DNA of 31,863 bases. Origin: Flavobacteriales bacterium UBA5081 (GTDB lineage: Bacteria > Bacteroidota > Bacteroidia > Flavobacteriales_E > Vicingaceae). The DNA is taken from assembly GCA_002415785.1 (NCBI GenBank), contig DIAJ01000005.1:72352-104214 (forward strand), in the 5' to 3' direction. The position numbers and the translations under genes are program-made. Below the pieces are notes generated by a model that worked only from the letters and a program-made list of their open reading frames with translations, was not told the DNA's origin and searched no databases. Numbering within the stretch: position 1 is the stretch's first letter; every line of letters starts with the position of its first letter. Shown piece after piece: positions 22,862 to 29,055 of this stretch.

Positions 22862-23536
22862 ATGAAACTAAAAGTTGCATTTATTGCGGCCTTAATGGCT
22901 AGCGCCTGCTACTCTATGGCTCAAGATTCCGAGACAGGGAACTGGTGGATGTATTTTGGCAATCAAAAAATAAACGACAAACTAAATTGGCACAATGAAG
23001 TGCAGTACCGTAACTACAATTTTATTGGCGATTTAGAGCAGTTAATGTTGCGTACAGGTATAGGTTACGATATCGGAGAAAACAACCACAACATTTTGCT
23101 CGGTTATGGTTTTATTCGTTCTGAAAATTATGTTGGAAATAGCGATGAGAAAATTCATTTTGACGAGCACCGTATTTTTCAGCAGTTTATCACAAATCAA
23201 AATATTGGTCGTTTGGATTTAAGTCACCGCTACCGCATCGAGGAGCGCTTTTTTAGCAACGATTTTCGAATGCGATTCCGATATTTTCTAGCTTTGAGAT
23301 ACCCTTTAACGGCAAAAGAAATTAAAGAAAACACCCTTTACCTATCGGCATACAACGAAGTGTTTATAAACAGCGAAAAACCTGCTTTCGACCGCAACCG
23401 ATTGTTTGGCGCCTTAGGTTATGAGATAAAGAATGGACTTAGAGTTGAAGCCGGCATTATGCGACAGATATATGATTTTGGTGGAAGAAATCAATTCCAA
23501 ATTGCTGTGTTTAACAATTTAAATTTCTTGAGGTAA
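22862..23536 (+). CDS. DUF2490 outer-membrane-like protein
   Basis: A 224-residue protein with a signal peptide (MKLKVAFIAALMASACYSMAQ, cut after Ala-Gln). A DUF2490 domain follows: the start is ETGNWWMYFGNQKINDK, followed by alternating beta strands such as HNEVQYRNYNF, LDLSHRYRIEERFF and MRFRYFLALRYPL, ending in FQIAVFNNLNFLR. The family is thought to form small outer-membrane barrels and is abundant in Bacteroidota. The cysteine in the signal region is not part of a typical lipobox at the cleavage point, although ASAC is close to one, so a lipoprotein cannot be excluded. Confidence 0.88.
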   Translation: MKLKVAFIAALMASACYSMAQDSETGNWWMYFGNQKINDKLNWHNEVQYRNYNFIGDLEQLMLRTGIGYDIGENNHNILLGYGFIRSENYVGNSDEKIHFDEHRIFQQFITNQNIGRLDLSHRYRIEERFFSNDFRMRFRYFLALRYPLTAKEIKENTLYLSAYNEVFINSEKPAFDRNRLFGALGYEIKNGLRVEAGIMRQIYDFGGRNQFQIAVFNNLNFLR

Positions 23537-23587
23537 GTCCCTTATTAAAAACTAATCTAAATACATCGCTGTGTAACATTTATTACT

Positions 23588-23616
23588 TTTGATTAGTTGC
23601 AGCTAAACTAGCTTTG
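23588..23616 (+). promoter_or_regulatory. Promoter of the Kelch/T9SS protein
   Basis: TTTG at 23588-23591 and TAGCTTTG at 23609-23616, spaced 17 bases, form a complete Bacteroidota promoter (TTTG...TAnnTTTG). It places transcription start near 23622 and excludes translation from the upstream ATG at 23616, so the start is 23643. Confidence 0.6.
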
Positions 23617-23642
23617 TGTGGTCTAATCAATTCAACACAAAA

Positions 23643-25247
23643 ATGAAAAAGTTCATCACAGCTAGTCTGCTATTGTTAATCATTAGCTTTTCAGCCATTG
23701 CTCAAAGTAGCTTTCAATACGACATTAGCTTAAACCCAATCAATATCAATAACTTCCCGGGCTTACATTCATTTGCTCACGCTCAACACAATGGAAAATG
23801 GGTAATTATTGGTGGTAGAAAAGATGGTTTACATGCTCGTCAGCCAAACAGTGCATTTCCGGCAAGTCAAAACAATACAGATATTTATGTAGTAGATATC
23901 AACAGCCGGCAGTTTTGGTCTGCTTCGGTGAATGCTCTGCCGACATCAATTAAAGAGCAATTGCAATCAACCAATATGACATTCACGCAAGTGGAAGACA
24001 CATTGTATATAATTGGTGGTTACGCTTACGCACAGTCAGCACAAACTCACAAAACTTTCGATAATCTAACTACTGTAACCGTTTCTAATTTAATAGACTC
24101 AATTGTAAATAGTGGCTCAATCGCTAATAGTTTTAAACAAATAAGCGATACTGCTTTTGCCATAACAGGCGGACATTTGAAATTCATGAAAGATCAACTT
24201 TATCTCGTAGGAGGGCATCGCTTTGACGGACGATACAACCCTATGGGTGGTCCTTCATACACTCAAAGATATTCTAATCAAATTAGGAAATTAACAGTGA
24301 ACAATAGTGGTAATCAATTGAGTTTTTCAAATTACAATACGATTACTGATCCCGTTCACCTTCACCGAAGAGACTACAATTTATTGCCTCAAGTTTTCCC
24401 CAATGGCGACGAAGGACTAATGATTTCATCAGGCGTTTTTCAGCGCAATGCAGACTTACCCTACCTCTATCCGGTAATGATCAACGACTCAAGCATTCAA
24501 GCAATCACTACCTTTAACCAATATTTGAGTAATTACCACAGTGCAACAACAGTACTTTTTGATAGTACTGAAAACAGTATGCACTCCCTTTTCTATGGTG
24601 GAATGAGTCAATATTATTATCAAAATGGCATTCAACAGCAAGACAACTTAGTTCCATTTATAAAAACAATTAGTAGAGTGAGCAGAGATTCCTCCGGACA
24701 GCTGCAAGAATATAAATTGAACATTGAGATGCCAACTTTAAATGGTGCAAGCGCTGAATTTATTCAAAACCTCAACATTCCTCACTACAATAACAAAGTC
24801 ATTAAACTAGATAAATTAACTAATGACACAAGCATTATTGGATACATTGTGGGCGGAATTCAGAGTCCAACTTTGAATCCTTTTAGCAACAATTTAACCT
24901 CTACCACTTCTGCATCTACTACTATATATGAAGTATCACTCATCAAAAATCAAGCGGCAAGTATTGAAGAAATTAATGGAAGTAATCCTTTTAAAGTGAA
25001 TCTTTTTCCAAACCCGCTAGTAGATGAAAAGCTAACTGTAGAATTTGATTTAAAGGAAAAAGTGAATGTGAGCTACATCATAACTAATGTAGCCGGCCAA
25101 ATCATTCAAGAAGGCAATCTCAATCATTTAAAGGCCGGGGAGAACAAACAAAGCATTCACATTCAAAGAACCCTTGGTCAGCCCTTAAACGTGACTTTTA
25201 TCTTCGATGAGCGATATTACAGTTCACATAAAGTTGTGGTTCAATAA
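23643..25247 (+). CDS. Kelch-repeat protein exported by T9SS (type A sorting domain)
   Basis: A 534-residue extracellular protein. The signal peptide is MKKFITASLLLLIISFSAIAQ. Four or more Kelch blades carry the GG motif: KWVIIGGRKDG, TLYIIGGYAY, QLYLVGGHRFDG, SLFYGGMSQYY and IIGYIVGGIQ. The last 80 residues are a T9SS type A sorting domain: VNLFPNPLVDEKLTVEFD, VSYIITNVAGQIIQEG and a basic C-terminal strand ending SSHKVVVQ. The protein is therefore exported to the cell surface by the T9SS that PorX helps regulate. Kelch propellers usually bind proteins or sugars, and the ligand is unknown. The start was moved from 23616 to 23643 because of the signal peptide and promoter. Confidence 0.9.
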   Translation: MKKFITASLLLLIISFSAIAQSSFQYDISLNPININNFPGLHSFAHAQHNGKWVIIGGRKDGLHARQPNSAFPASQNNTDIYVVDINSRQFWSASVNALPTSIKEQLQSTNMTFTQVEDTLYIIGGYAYAQSAQTHKTFDNLTTVTVSNLIDSIVNSGSIANSFKQISDTAFAITGGHLKFMKDQLYLVGGHRFDGRYNPMGGPSYTQRYSNQIRKLTVNNSGNQLSFSNYNTITDPVHLHRRDYNLLPQVFPNGDEGLMISSGVFQRNADLPYLYPVMINDSSIQAITTFNQYLSNYHSATTVLFDSTENSMHSLFYGGMSQYYYQNGIQQQDNLVPFIKTISRVSRDSSGQLQEYKLNIEMPTLNGASAEFIQNLNIPHYNNKVIKLDKLTNDTSIIGYIVGGIQSPTLNPFSNNLTSTTSASTTIYEVSLIKNQAASIEEINGSNPFKVNLFPNPLVDEKLTVEFDLKEKVNVSYIITNVAGQIIQEGNLNHLKAGENKQSIHIQRTLGQPLNVTFIFDERYYSSHKVVVQ

Positions 25248-25656
25248 TGCCATACATACAGATTTTCATGTATTTAGACTAATCTTTAACCACAGAGGCA
25301 CAAAGAACAGAAAGTAATACCACTTTAGAAATTATTTGTCGTATATAAAACTTCTAAGGTATAATGCCGATATAGTTTTAAGGAGCAATTTATTGCGACA
25401 TTTAAAATCATAATCGGTATAATACCTCTATGCTCTTCCCGGAAAGTCCGCGACAACTTGTGCCATTGTAGTGAAAGTATTTGCAAAGTATTATTCTTGT
25501 TGAGGAAAAGGATTCTTGTTTCAAGTTGCTTATTTACTTTCTAACCGCAGAATTGCAAAGTTTTTGTTAAAACTAATTTTGTTTTAAAATGAAAAAGTAA
25601 ATTCAATTCAACTCTCCATTTGAAATTTGACACTTGACATTTCAAATTAATCAACA
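25248..25656. other. 409-base gap with inverted repeats
   Basis: No gene is seen. It contains TTAACCACAGAGGCACAAAG (about 25288-25307), a string widely scattered in bacterial genomes; an imperfect inverted repeat at 25358-25426; and a 9-bp stem ATTTGAAAT (25618-25626)/ATTTCAAAT (25639-25647) near the stop of the DUF481 gene. The last may serve as its terminator, though no T-run follows. Confidence 0.55.
25358..25426. repeat. Imperfect inverted repeat, MITE-like
   Basis: The left arm begins GGTATAATGCCGATATAG and the right arm ends ATAATCGGTATAATACC. The right arm's reverse complement, GGTATTATACCGATTATG, matches the left with a few mismatches. Both continue into a TTTTAA core around a 20-base centre. 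The layout suits a small inverted-repeat element or an old IS remnant. Confidence 0.5.
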
Positions 25657-26442
25657 TTACAACTTATAACTCACCCCCACACTTAACTTATAAATAGTTG
25701 GCGTAATATTTACAATGGGCTCAGATTCGTGCATAATACTAAAATTGTTGTTTAATTGAAACCGTTTACTAATGGCGGAATTAATGTTGAGCTCTAAGCT
25801 GTAACGATTCCGCCAAAGCGCTTCATTTTTGTCGTAGCCGGTTTGGAAATAGGCAATCATATTTAAATCAAGTCCTTTGTTTACATCCCATCGTAAACCA
25901 AAGTAATTGGTAGACTTTAGGTAATCCACTTCAACCTTTCCATCGGAGTTTGGTCTTTGCCAAACTTCATACTCATACATAAAACCGGGCGCATAAAAAA
26001 AGCTAAAATCTTCTCCATTAATTAAATCATGGCGTATACTGGCACCAGCTAACCAACGCGGAAATAAGCCTCGAAAATCGTCGTGCTGAAATTGTGCAAA
26101 AAACTCCGGCTTCCAGCTTTTATCCTCATTAATGGTATATCGAACATGTTGATAACCTGTATTCAGAAGTTTTTCTCCATTCAATTCAGTATACCCAAAA
26201 TCATTCATAAATGCCAAAGTGGAATTCTTAAAAAATACTCCTATACTTGACTTTATATCATAACCAAAAAACTCAACTTCTTCATCGGCAGCAGCACTTC
26301 GGTTGTACAGGTTTAAGTTTCCGGTAATCGTACCCTTTACTTTAGAAGTATCTTTTTCCAAAGTGGCCTTTTGCACATTTAATATTTGTGCTTGTAGCGA
26401 TAAAAATACAATGCTAAACAGAAAAGTGAGTAGGTATTTCAT
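25657..26442 (-). CDS. DUF481 family outer-membrane barrel protein
   Basis: A 261-residue protein from the chosen start, with a signal peptide (MKYLLTFLFSIVFLSLQAQ). A beta-barrel follows with strands such as KGTITGNLNLYNRS, STLAFMNDFGYTELNG, STNYFGLRWDVNKGLDLNMIAYFQTGYD and a terminal IYKLSVGVSYKL. This is the DUF481 (YdiY-like) pattern, whose members are outer-membrane proteins of unsettled role. The open frame reaches 26511, but the additional 23 residues (MEERIQLLL...) precede the signal peptide and are unlikely to be used. It is divergent from dps, with about 190 bases between the starts. Confidence 0.85.
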   Translation of the reverse strand: MKYLLTFLFSIVFLSLQAQILNVQKATLEKDTSKVKGTITGNLNLYNRSAAADEEVEFFGYDIKSSIGVFFKNSTLAFMNDFGYTELNGEKLLNTGYQHVRYTINEDKSWKPEFFAQFQHDDFRGLFPRWLAGASIRHDLINGEDFSFFYAPGFMYEYEVWQRPNSDGKVEVDYLKSTNYFGLRWDVNKGLDLNMIAYFQTGYDKNEALWRNRYSLELNINSAISKRFQLNNNFSIMHESEPIVNITPTIYKLSVGVSYKL

Positions 26443-26563
26443 TCCGAATATTTCCGCAAAAGAACTAAAGAGAAGTTGCTTCATCAATAGCAATTGAATT
26501 CTTTCTTCCACAATTTAATTGTGAAAGAAATAGTGCCGATTAGAAATATAATTAGCTGACAAT

Positions 26564-26595
26564 TTTGATGAATTCAAAACAAATTACTACTTTTG
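26564..26595 (+). promoter_or_regulatory. Promoter of the dps cluster
   Basis: TTTG (26564-26567) and TACTTTTG (26588-26595) with a 20-base spacer match the Bacteroidota housekeeping promoter. The ATG of dps lies 37 bases after the -7 box. Confidence 0.65.
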
Positions 26596-26632
26596 TTAGT
26601 GAATATTTACAAACAACATAAAATATATAGAT

Positions 26633-27106
26633 ATGAGCGATTTAAATTCAATAGGATTAGAAAAAGACAAGTCTGCCAAACTAGCAGAAAAGTTAAACGA
26701 ATTGTTGGCAAACTATTCTATTTTTTACCAAAATACCAGAGGTTATCACTGGAACATTAAAGGTGAAAAGTTTTTTGAGTTACATGTAAAATTCGAAGAA
26801 TTGTACAATGACTTAATTCTCAAAATTGATGAAGTAGCAGAGCGAATTTTAACTCTCGGACACACTCCAGAACACTCGTATTCTGCTTATGCAAAAACTT
26901 CTTCAATTAAAATTAGCGATAAAGTAACGGATGGTGTTGAAGCCGTAAAAAACATCTTGGATTCATTCAAAACCATCATCATCATGCAGAGAGAAATTTT
27001 AGAGTTATCTGGAGATGCAGATGATGAAGGAACTAATGCTCTGATGAGCGATTACATTCGCGAGCAAGAGAAACTAGTTTGGATGTATTCTGCATTTTTA
27101 AAGTAA
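26633..27106 (+). CDS. dps: Dps family ferritin-like DNA-protection protein
   Basis: A 157-residue Dps protein. It assembles into a dodecamer that oxidises Fe2+ with hydrogen peroxide and stores iron, protecting DNA. The ferroxidase ligands His39, His51, Glu55, Asp66 and Glu70 (YHWNIKGEKFFELHVKFEELYNDLILKIDEVAE) have the spacing of Listeria Dps (31, 43, 47, 58, 62). Length is typical. It has its own TTTG/TAnnTTTG promoter. The TetR gene starts 9 bases after its stop, an unusual arrangement for dps, which is mostly monocistronic; this suggests that dps leads a stress operon here. No OxyR or Fur box is visible by eye. Confidence 0.95.
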   Translation: MSDLNSIGLEKDKSAKLAEKLNELLANYSIFYQNTRGYHWNIKGEKFFELHVKFEELYNDLILKIDEVAERILTLGHTPEHSYSAYAKTSSIKISDKVTDGVEAVKNILDSFKTIIIMQREILELSGDADDEGTNALMSDYIREQEKLVWMYSAFLK

Positions 27107-27114
27107 TCAAAAAG

Positions 27115-27702
27115 ATGTCGAGCAAACGATCAGCCAGACAGATTGAATTAATAGAAGCGGCCGGCAAGATTTTAACCAAATCCGGAGTTGGGGGATTAAC
27201 CACCAAAAACCTGGCAGCAGAAATGAACTTCTCGGAAAGTGCCATTTACCGGCACTTTTCCGGTAAAGAAGAAATCATTACTGCCATGCTGAACTACTTA
27301 GCAGAAAACATGGAAGCTCGCTACTCCACCGCTTGCCAAACTGCCGATACAGTAGAAGAACAATTCCGCTGCTTATTTCAAAATCAGTGTAGTTTTTTTC
27401 ACGAACATCCCCATTTTGTAGCCGTAGTATTTTCTGATGGTCTTATGGAACAGAGCGAATCCATTAATCAAGCCATAATGCAAGTAATGCAAGTAAAAAG
27501 AAAGTACCTCATCCCCATTTTAACGGAAGGTCAGGCCAAAGGTATTTTTAAAACCGAAATAAATGCCGCTGAGCTGGCTTCCATTGTAATGGGTGCTTTC
27601 AGGCTTCAAATGTTTCAATGGAAAATCAGCGGATTTTCAACAGATATAAAAGCTCAGGGAGACTCCCTTATCAATTCACTTTTAACCTTAATCAAATCAT
27701 GA
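27115..27702 (+). CDS. TetR/AcrR family transcriptional regulator
   Basis: A 195-residue regulator. The N-terminal HTH covers residues 5-50: RQIELIEAAGKILTKSGV, then LTTKNLAAEMNFSESAIYRHFSGKEEII, the TetR signature. Residues 55-195 form the ligand-sensing helical domain with two cysteines, Cys82 and Cys86 (FRCLFQNQCSFFHE), that could sense metal or oxidants (inference). The frame opens at 27079, but MSSKRSARQ at 27115 is the natural start, 9 bases after dps. Its stop overlaps the next start by four bases (ATGA), so translation is coupled to the lipoprotein. It probably controls this cluster. Confidence 0.9.
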   Translation: MSSKRSARQIELIEAAGKILTKSGVGGLTTKNLAAEMNFSESAIYRHFSGKEEIITAMLNYLAENMEARYSTACQTADTVEEQFRCLFQNQCSFFHEHPHFVAVVFSDGLMEQSESINQAIMQVMQVKRKYLIPILTEGQAKGIFKTEINAAELASIVMGAFRLQMFQWKISGFSTDIKAQGDSLINSLLTLIKS

Positions 27703-28181
27703 AGAAAATCAGTTTAATCGTTTTTAGCCTTGGCTTGGCAGTTATTTTAACAGCTTGTGGAACAACAGCTGAGAAAGAAAGTAAAACTAAAAAGTCAGAA
27801 ATAAAAGAAGAAGTGCCTGCAGAAAATAAAGAGGTTCATTCATCTGATGGAAATCAAATACTGTTGGATAATGGAAATCGCTGGAAAGTAAATCCGGAAA
27901 TGATTCCGCATCTACAAGCATCTGAGCAAGCATTAAAGAGCTACCAAAAAAACAATGGATCAGATTACAAACAATTAGCAGCTGAGATGAAGGAACACAA
28001 CGATCAATTGATTTCTTCCTGTACCATGAAAGGAGAGTCTCACGAACAATTGCACCATTGGCTGCATCCACACCTAAAGCTTGTAAAAGCGTTAAGTGAA
28101 GCAGAGAATGAAAAAAGCGCTGAAGGAATCATAAGAAAGCTAGAAGCTTCATTCGAAGAATATCACAATTATTTTAATTAA
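27699..28181 (+). CDS. His-rich lipoprotein of unknown function
   Basis: A 160-residue lipoprotein: MKKISLIVFSLGLAVILTAC has lipobox LTAC with the acylated Cys20, followed by an acidic-basic linker. The mature part is helical and carries SSCTMKGESHEQLHHWLHPH, a cluster of one Cys, one Met and several His that could bind a metal or heme, plus YHNYF at the end. I know of similar proteins in Bacteroidota without function. It is translationally coupled to the TetR gene (4-base overlap), with DUF302 12 bases downstream. The frame is open upstream to 27618, but that part overlaps TetR and precedes the signal peptide. Confidence 0.75.
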   Translation: MKKISLIVFSLGLAVILTACGTTAEKESKTKKSEIKEEVPAENKEVHSSDGNQILLDNGNRWKVNPEMIPHLQASEQALKSYQKNNGSDYKQLAAEMKEHNDQLISSCTMKGESHEQLHHWLHPHLKLVKALSEAENEKSAEGIIRKLEASFEEYHNYFN

Positions 28182-28193
28182 AAAAATAAAATC

Positions 28194-28583
28194 ATGAAGT
28201 ACCATCATAGTAAAGTTATAAAAGGAACTACAGTCGAAGAAATTCGCCCAAAAGTAGAGGAAGCTCTAAAATCACAAGGTTTTGGAGTTTTAACTGAAAT
28301 CGACATTCAGGCTACCATGAAGAAGAAACTGGATAAAGACTATTTACCGCACCTTATTTTGGGTGCTTGCAACCCTGTTTATGCCGATAAGGTTTTGTCG
28401 ATTGAGCCAAACATCAGTACACTTTTGCCTTGTAATGTTTGCTTACGCGAAGTAGAGAGTGGCGGTGTTGAAGTTTCCGCAATTAATCCACTTGAAGCGA
28501 TGAAAGTGGTTGACAATCCTGCCATAGAAGAGCACGGTAAAGAAATCAACGAAATGTTGAAGAAAGTAATTGAAACCCTTTAA
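28194..28583 (+). CDS. DUF302 domain protein
   Basis: A 129-residue protein covering one DUF302 domain. It shows VEEALKSQGFGVLTEIDIQATMKKKL, the conserved ILGACNP (Cys59), and LLPCNVCLRE (Cys80, Cys83) before SAINPLEAM. DUF302 proteins are often encoded near heavy-metal, thiol and stress genes, and their action is unknown. It starts 12 bases after the lipoprotein stop and ends 10 bases before the OsmC start. No signal peptide is present, so it is cytosolic. Confidence 0.9.
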   Translation: MKYHHSKVIKGTTVEEIRPKVEEALKSQGFGVLTEIDIQATMKKKLDKDYLPHLILGACNPVYADKVLSIEPNISTLLPCNVCLREVESGGVEVSAINPLEAMKVVDNPAIEEHGKEINEMLKKVIETL

Positions 28584-28593
28584 AAAAATAAAT

Positions 28594-29025
28594 ATGGACA
28601 GGCATAGTTATAAAATTTCTCTTCAATGGCAAGAGGGTCGCATCGGAATGATGGAAGCGGATGGTTTGGAAGACAAGATTCAAGTAGCTACTCCACCCGA
28701 ATTTGAAAAAGGTGTAGCTGGAATTTGGTCGCCGGAGCATTTGTATACCGCCTCTGTTTTAAGCTGCTACATGACTACTTTCTTAGCAATTGCAGAGTAT
28801 TCAAAGCTAGAGTATGAAGATTTTAGCTGCACAGCAGATGGCATTTTGGAAAAAGTAGACGGTAAGTTTTTAATGACAGAAATAACACTAAAAGCAAAAG
28901 TTAAAATTTCTGACGATAGTAAAAAGGAGAAAGCCGATCGAATAATGGACAAATCAGAAGCAGCTTGTTTAATTTCAAACTCAATAAAAACGAAAGTTCA
29001 TTTAGAAAAGGAAATAACGGCTTAA
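28594..29025 (+). CDS. OsmC/Ohr family peroxide-reducing protein
   Basis: A 143-residue OsmC-family protein. The two redox cysteines are Cys58 (VLSCYMTTFL) and Cys125 (SEAACLISNSIK). In relatives they reduce organic hydroperoxides with dihydrolipoyl partners. The N-terminal beta segment YKISLQWQEGRIGMMEADG is a family feature. The frame opens at 28570, but MDRHSYKISL at 28594 is the natural start. It is the last gene before a strong terminator. The substrate may also be another electrophile, as in the broader family. It fits the peroxide theme set by dps. Confidence 0.9.
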   Translation: MDRHSYKISLQWQEGRIGMMEADGLEDKIQVATPPEFEKGVAGIWSPEHLYTASVLSCYMTTFLAIAEYSKLEYEDFSCTADGILEKVDGKFLMTEITLKAKVKISDDSKKEKADRIMDKSEAACLISNSIKTKVHLEKEITA

Positions 29026-29030
29026 ATTTG

Positions 29031-29055
29031 AGGGAGCAATTTACTCCCTTTTTTT
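29031..29055 (+). terminator. Intrinsic terminator ending at the ATPase start codon
   Basis: AGGGAG (29031-29036) pairs with CTCCCT (29044-29049) around a 7-base loop and is followed by a run of T to 29055. The next three bases, 29056-29058, are the ATG of the cation ATPase. It lies 5 bases after the OsmC stop and looks fully functional by eye. Confidence 0.7.

Noticed and set aside
26498..26531. Hairpin TTCTTTC...CACAATTTAATTGTG...GAAAGAA between DUF481 and dps as an operator
   Set aside because: The arms pair imperfectly with bulges, and the site lies upstream of the predicted dps promoter with no known regulator motif. It was not strong enough to list.
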